Part shown: positions 20,972 through 21,644 of the stretch, one piece after another
How positions within the stretch are numbered: the first letter of the stretch is position 1
How the letters are laid out: every line of letters starts with the position of its first letter
IMG/VR virus record: IMGVR_UViG_3300013094_000320
Location: 1 to 21,644 of that record
Strand: one strand, 5' to 3'
DNA: 21,644 bases
DNA from: a virus
The notes under the pieces: model-generated
Told to the model about the DNA's origin: nothing
Seen by the model: the letters and a program-made list of their open reading frames with translations, nothing else
Database searches by the model: none
Program-made: the position numbers and the translations under genes

Positions 20972-20980
20972 TTCCTACAT

Positions 20981-21217
20981 TCAGCGTAAAGACGGATGAA
21001 TGCTTTCTAACTTTTGTAAAACCTGATCTATTGTTTCACTGAAGTAAAACACCTCATCAATACTCGTATATACTACACAACCAACTTCCTCTGGCATCCC
21101 GTCAAGAGGCTCACATATTGCATTAATTTTATTTGCTTTGATAAGAACGTCTCTATTATCCATTATCTCGCGTAGAGAGAGATAACCAAACTGACATGCT
21201 GGAATTGCACTGCTCAT
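20981..21217 (-). CDS. Small protein of unknown function
   Basis: A 78-residue protein: MSSAIPACQFGYLSLREIMD, ending SETIDQVLQKLESIHPSLR. The second half (EEVGCVVYTSIDEVFYFSET, then IDQVLQKL) has the strand-strand-helix pattern of small phage or FlbD-like proteins that place a final helix after a beta hairpin. The ATG forms TGATG with the stop of the nuclease gene and has GGGGG 5 bases upstream; an ATG three bases earlier is possible. Confidence 0.58.
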   Translation of the reverse strand: MSSAIPACQFGYLSLREIMDNRDVLIKANKINAICEPLDGMPEEVGCVVYTSIDEVFYFSETIDQVLQKLESIHPSLR

Positions 21218-21644
21218 CATATCCCCCAAACTTCAAACACAGACTGACGCACCATTGCGTCTTTAAAGTAAAAATGATCGACCTCTGGAATGACATGCTG
21301 CGCCAGTTCCATAGGGTCTTCGCTTATCGATAGAAACCGTTGGATCGCAAGACCGATTCGCTCCAAACTCTTGACATGTTCAGATACATTTTCAAGCCGA
21401 TAAGTCGCACACTTCTTCGTCGTGACATAAGTAAGTCTTGGGTCATTCTCATTGCCACGGGCAGCAGTATACAGAGCCACTTGTCTCGCGTGGTTTGTAG
21501 ATATCTTAGAAGGGAGTGCATGTGTCGTCTTTAGATCTATTAGTATTTTGTGGTTAGACCACTCGAAGTCATAGTAGCCAATGAAGGGCACCGCAATACC
21601 CTCAAACCAATGTTCAATGGCTCCCTGATAGCTTGTTGGCTTTC
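21217..21644 (-). CDS. PD-(D/E)XK exonuclease, RecB/Cas4-like (5' end outside window)
   Basis: The last 142 or so residues of a nuclease whose start lies beyond the window. The visible core is GYYDFEWSNHKILIDLKTTH: Asp of YYDF and the D-L-K of IDLKTT are the metal-binding and catalytic residues of RecB/Cas4-type PD-(D/E)XK nucleases, followed by HARQVALYTAA with the QxxxY motif typical of this group. The frame stays open to the window edge. It likely degrades or processes DNA ends in phage recombination and replication, next to the SSB-like gene. An earlier GTG at 21591 is only an internal codon; the reading frame continues upstream (EHWFEGIAV). Confidence 0.76.
   Translation of the reverse strand, partial: KPTSYQGAIEHWFEGIAVPFIGYYDFEWSNHKILIDLKTTHALPSKISTNHARQVALYTAARGNENDPRLTYVTTKKCATYRLENVSEHVKSLERIGLAIQRFLSISEDPMELAQHVIPEVDHFYFKDAMVRQSVFEVWGI

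Noticed and set aside
20493-20999. A 168-codon plus-strand frame opposite the SSB-like gene.
   Set aside because: It lies antisense to a well-supported gene with a strong ribosome site and covers its promoter region; its translation shows no domain and its own start has no clear ribosome site.

Overview
The window is part of a tailed double-stranded DNA phage genome. Its virion genes are arranged like those of a short-tailed (podovirus-like) phage, and the likely host is an alphaproteobacterium. The host inference rests on a near full-length GcrA-type cell-cycle regulator (13007-13477, minus strand) and on an SSB-like protein and an N6-adenine methyltransferase of types familiar from alphaproteobacterial phages. 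No integrase, tRNA gene, CRISPR array or insertion sequence is visible. Both edges cut through genes.

Bases 1-13021 (plus strand) are the late, virion-building block. In order: the tail end of an upstream structural gene (perhaps the capsid protein), a head-tail adaptor, an inserted AT-rich HNH endonuclease, a large P22 gp10-like tail/DNA-stabilisation protein, a small protein sharing a beta-rich module with it, a DUF6496-type virion protein, a GNAT acetyltransferase, two large internal (ejection) proteins of which the first carries a GH108 muramidase domain, a tail fibre with an S74 self-cleaving chaperone, a glycine-rich fibre/adhesin, and a 42-residue membrane protein. Most genes abut or overlap by a few bases, which suggests one translationally coupled operon.

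Bases 13007-14640 are a boundary zone. The GcrA homologue runs on the minus strand, convergent with the late block. A divergent plus-strand mini-operon follows: a 46-residue membrane protein, a second HNH endonuclease and an acidic 76-residue protein, ending in a hairpin/T-tract terminator at 14514-14536. About 130 bp without genes then hold tandem and inverted repeats. Two matching 16-bp palindromes lie at and just inside the 3' end of the next gene.

Bases 14648-21644 (minus strand, read right to left) are early/middle genes: a RecB/Cas4-like PD-(D/E)XK nuclease (5' end outside the window), a small protein, an SSB-like protein with an acidic tip, several small phage proteins including a DUF6378-like one, an N6-adenine methyltransferase, an HTH protein, an unplaced aromatic-rich 199-residue protein, a second PD-(D/E)XK-like protein, then a chain of overlapping small genes. 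Three of these are coiled-coil proteins sharing a C-terminal module that is also repeated at the DNA level. Three tiny genes in this chain (15200-15316, 16961-17110, 17107-17229) fit the overlap pattern exactly.

The most notable points are the phage GcrA together with a methyltransferase, the modular paralogue chain in which the repeated unit carries a ribosome-binding site and start codon for the next gene, the beta-module shared between neighbouring virion genes, the muramidase embedded in an ejection protein, and palindromic sites in the SSB leader and at the convergent operon ends.
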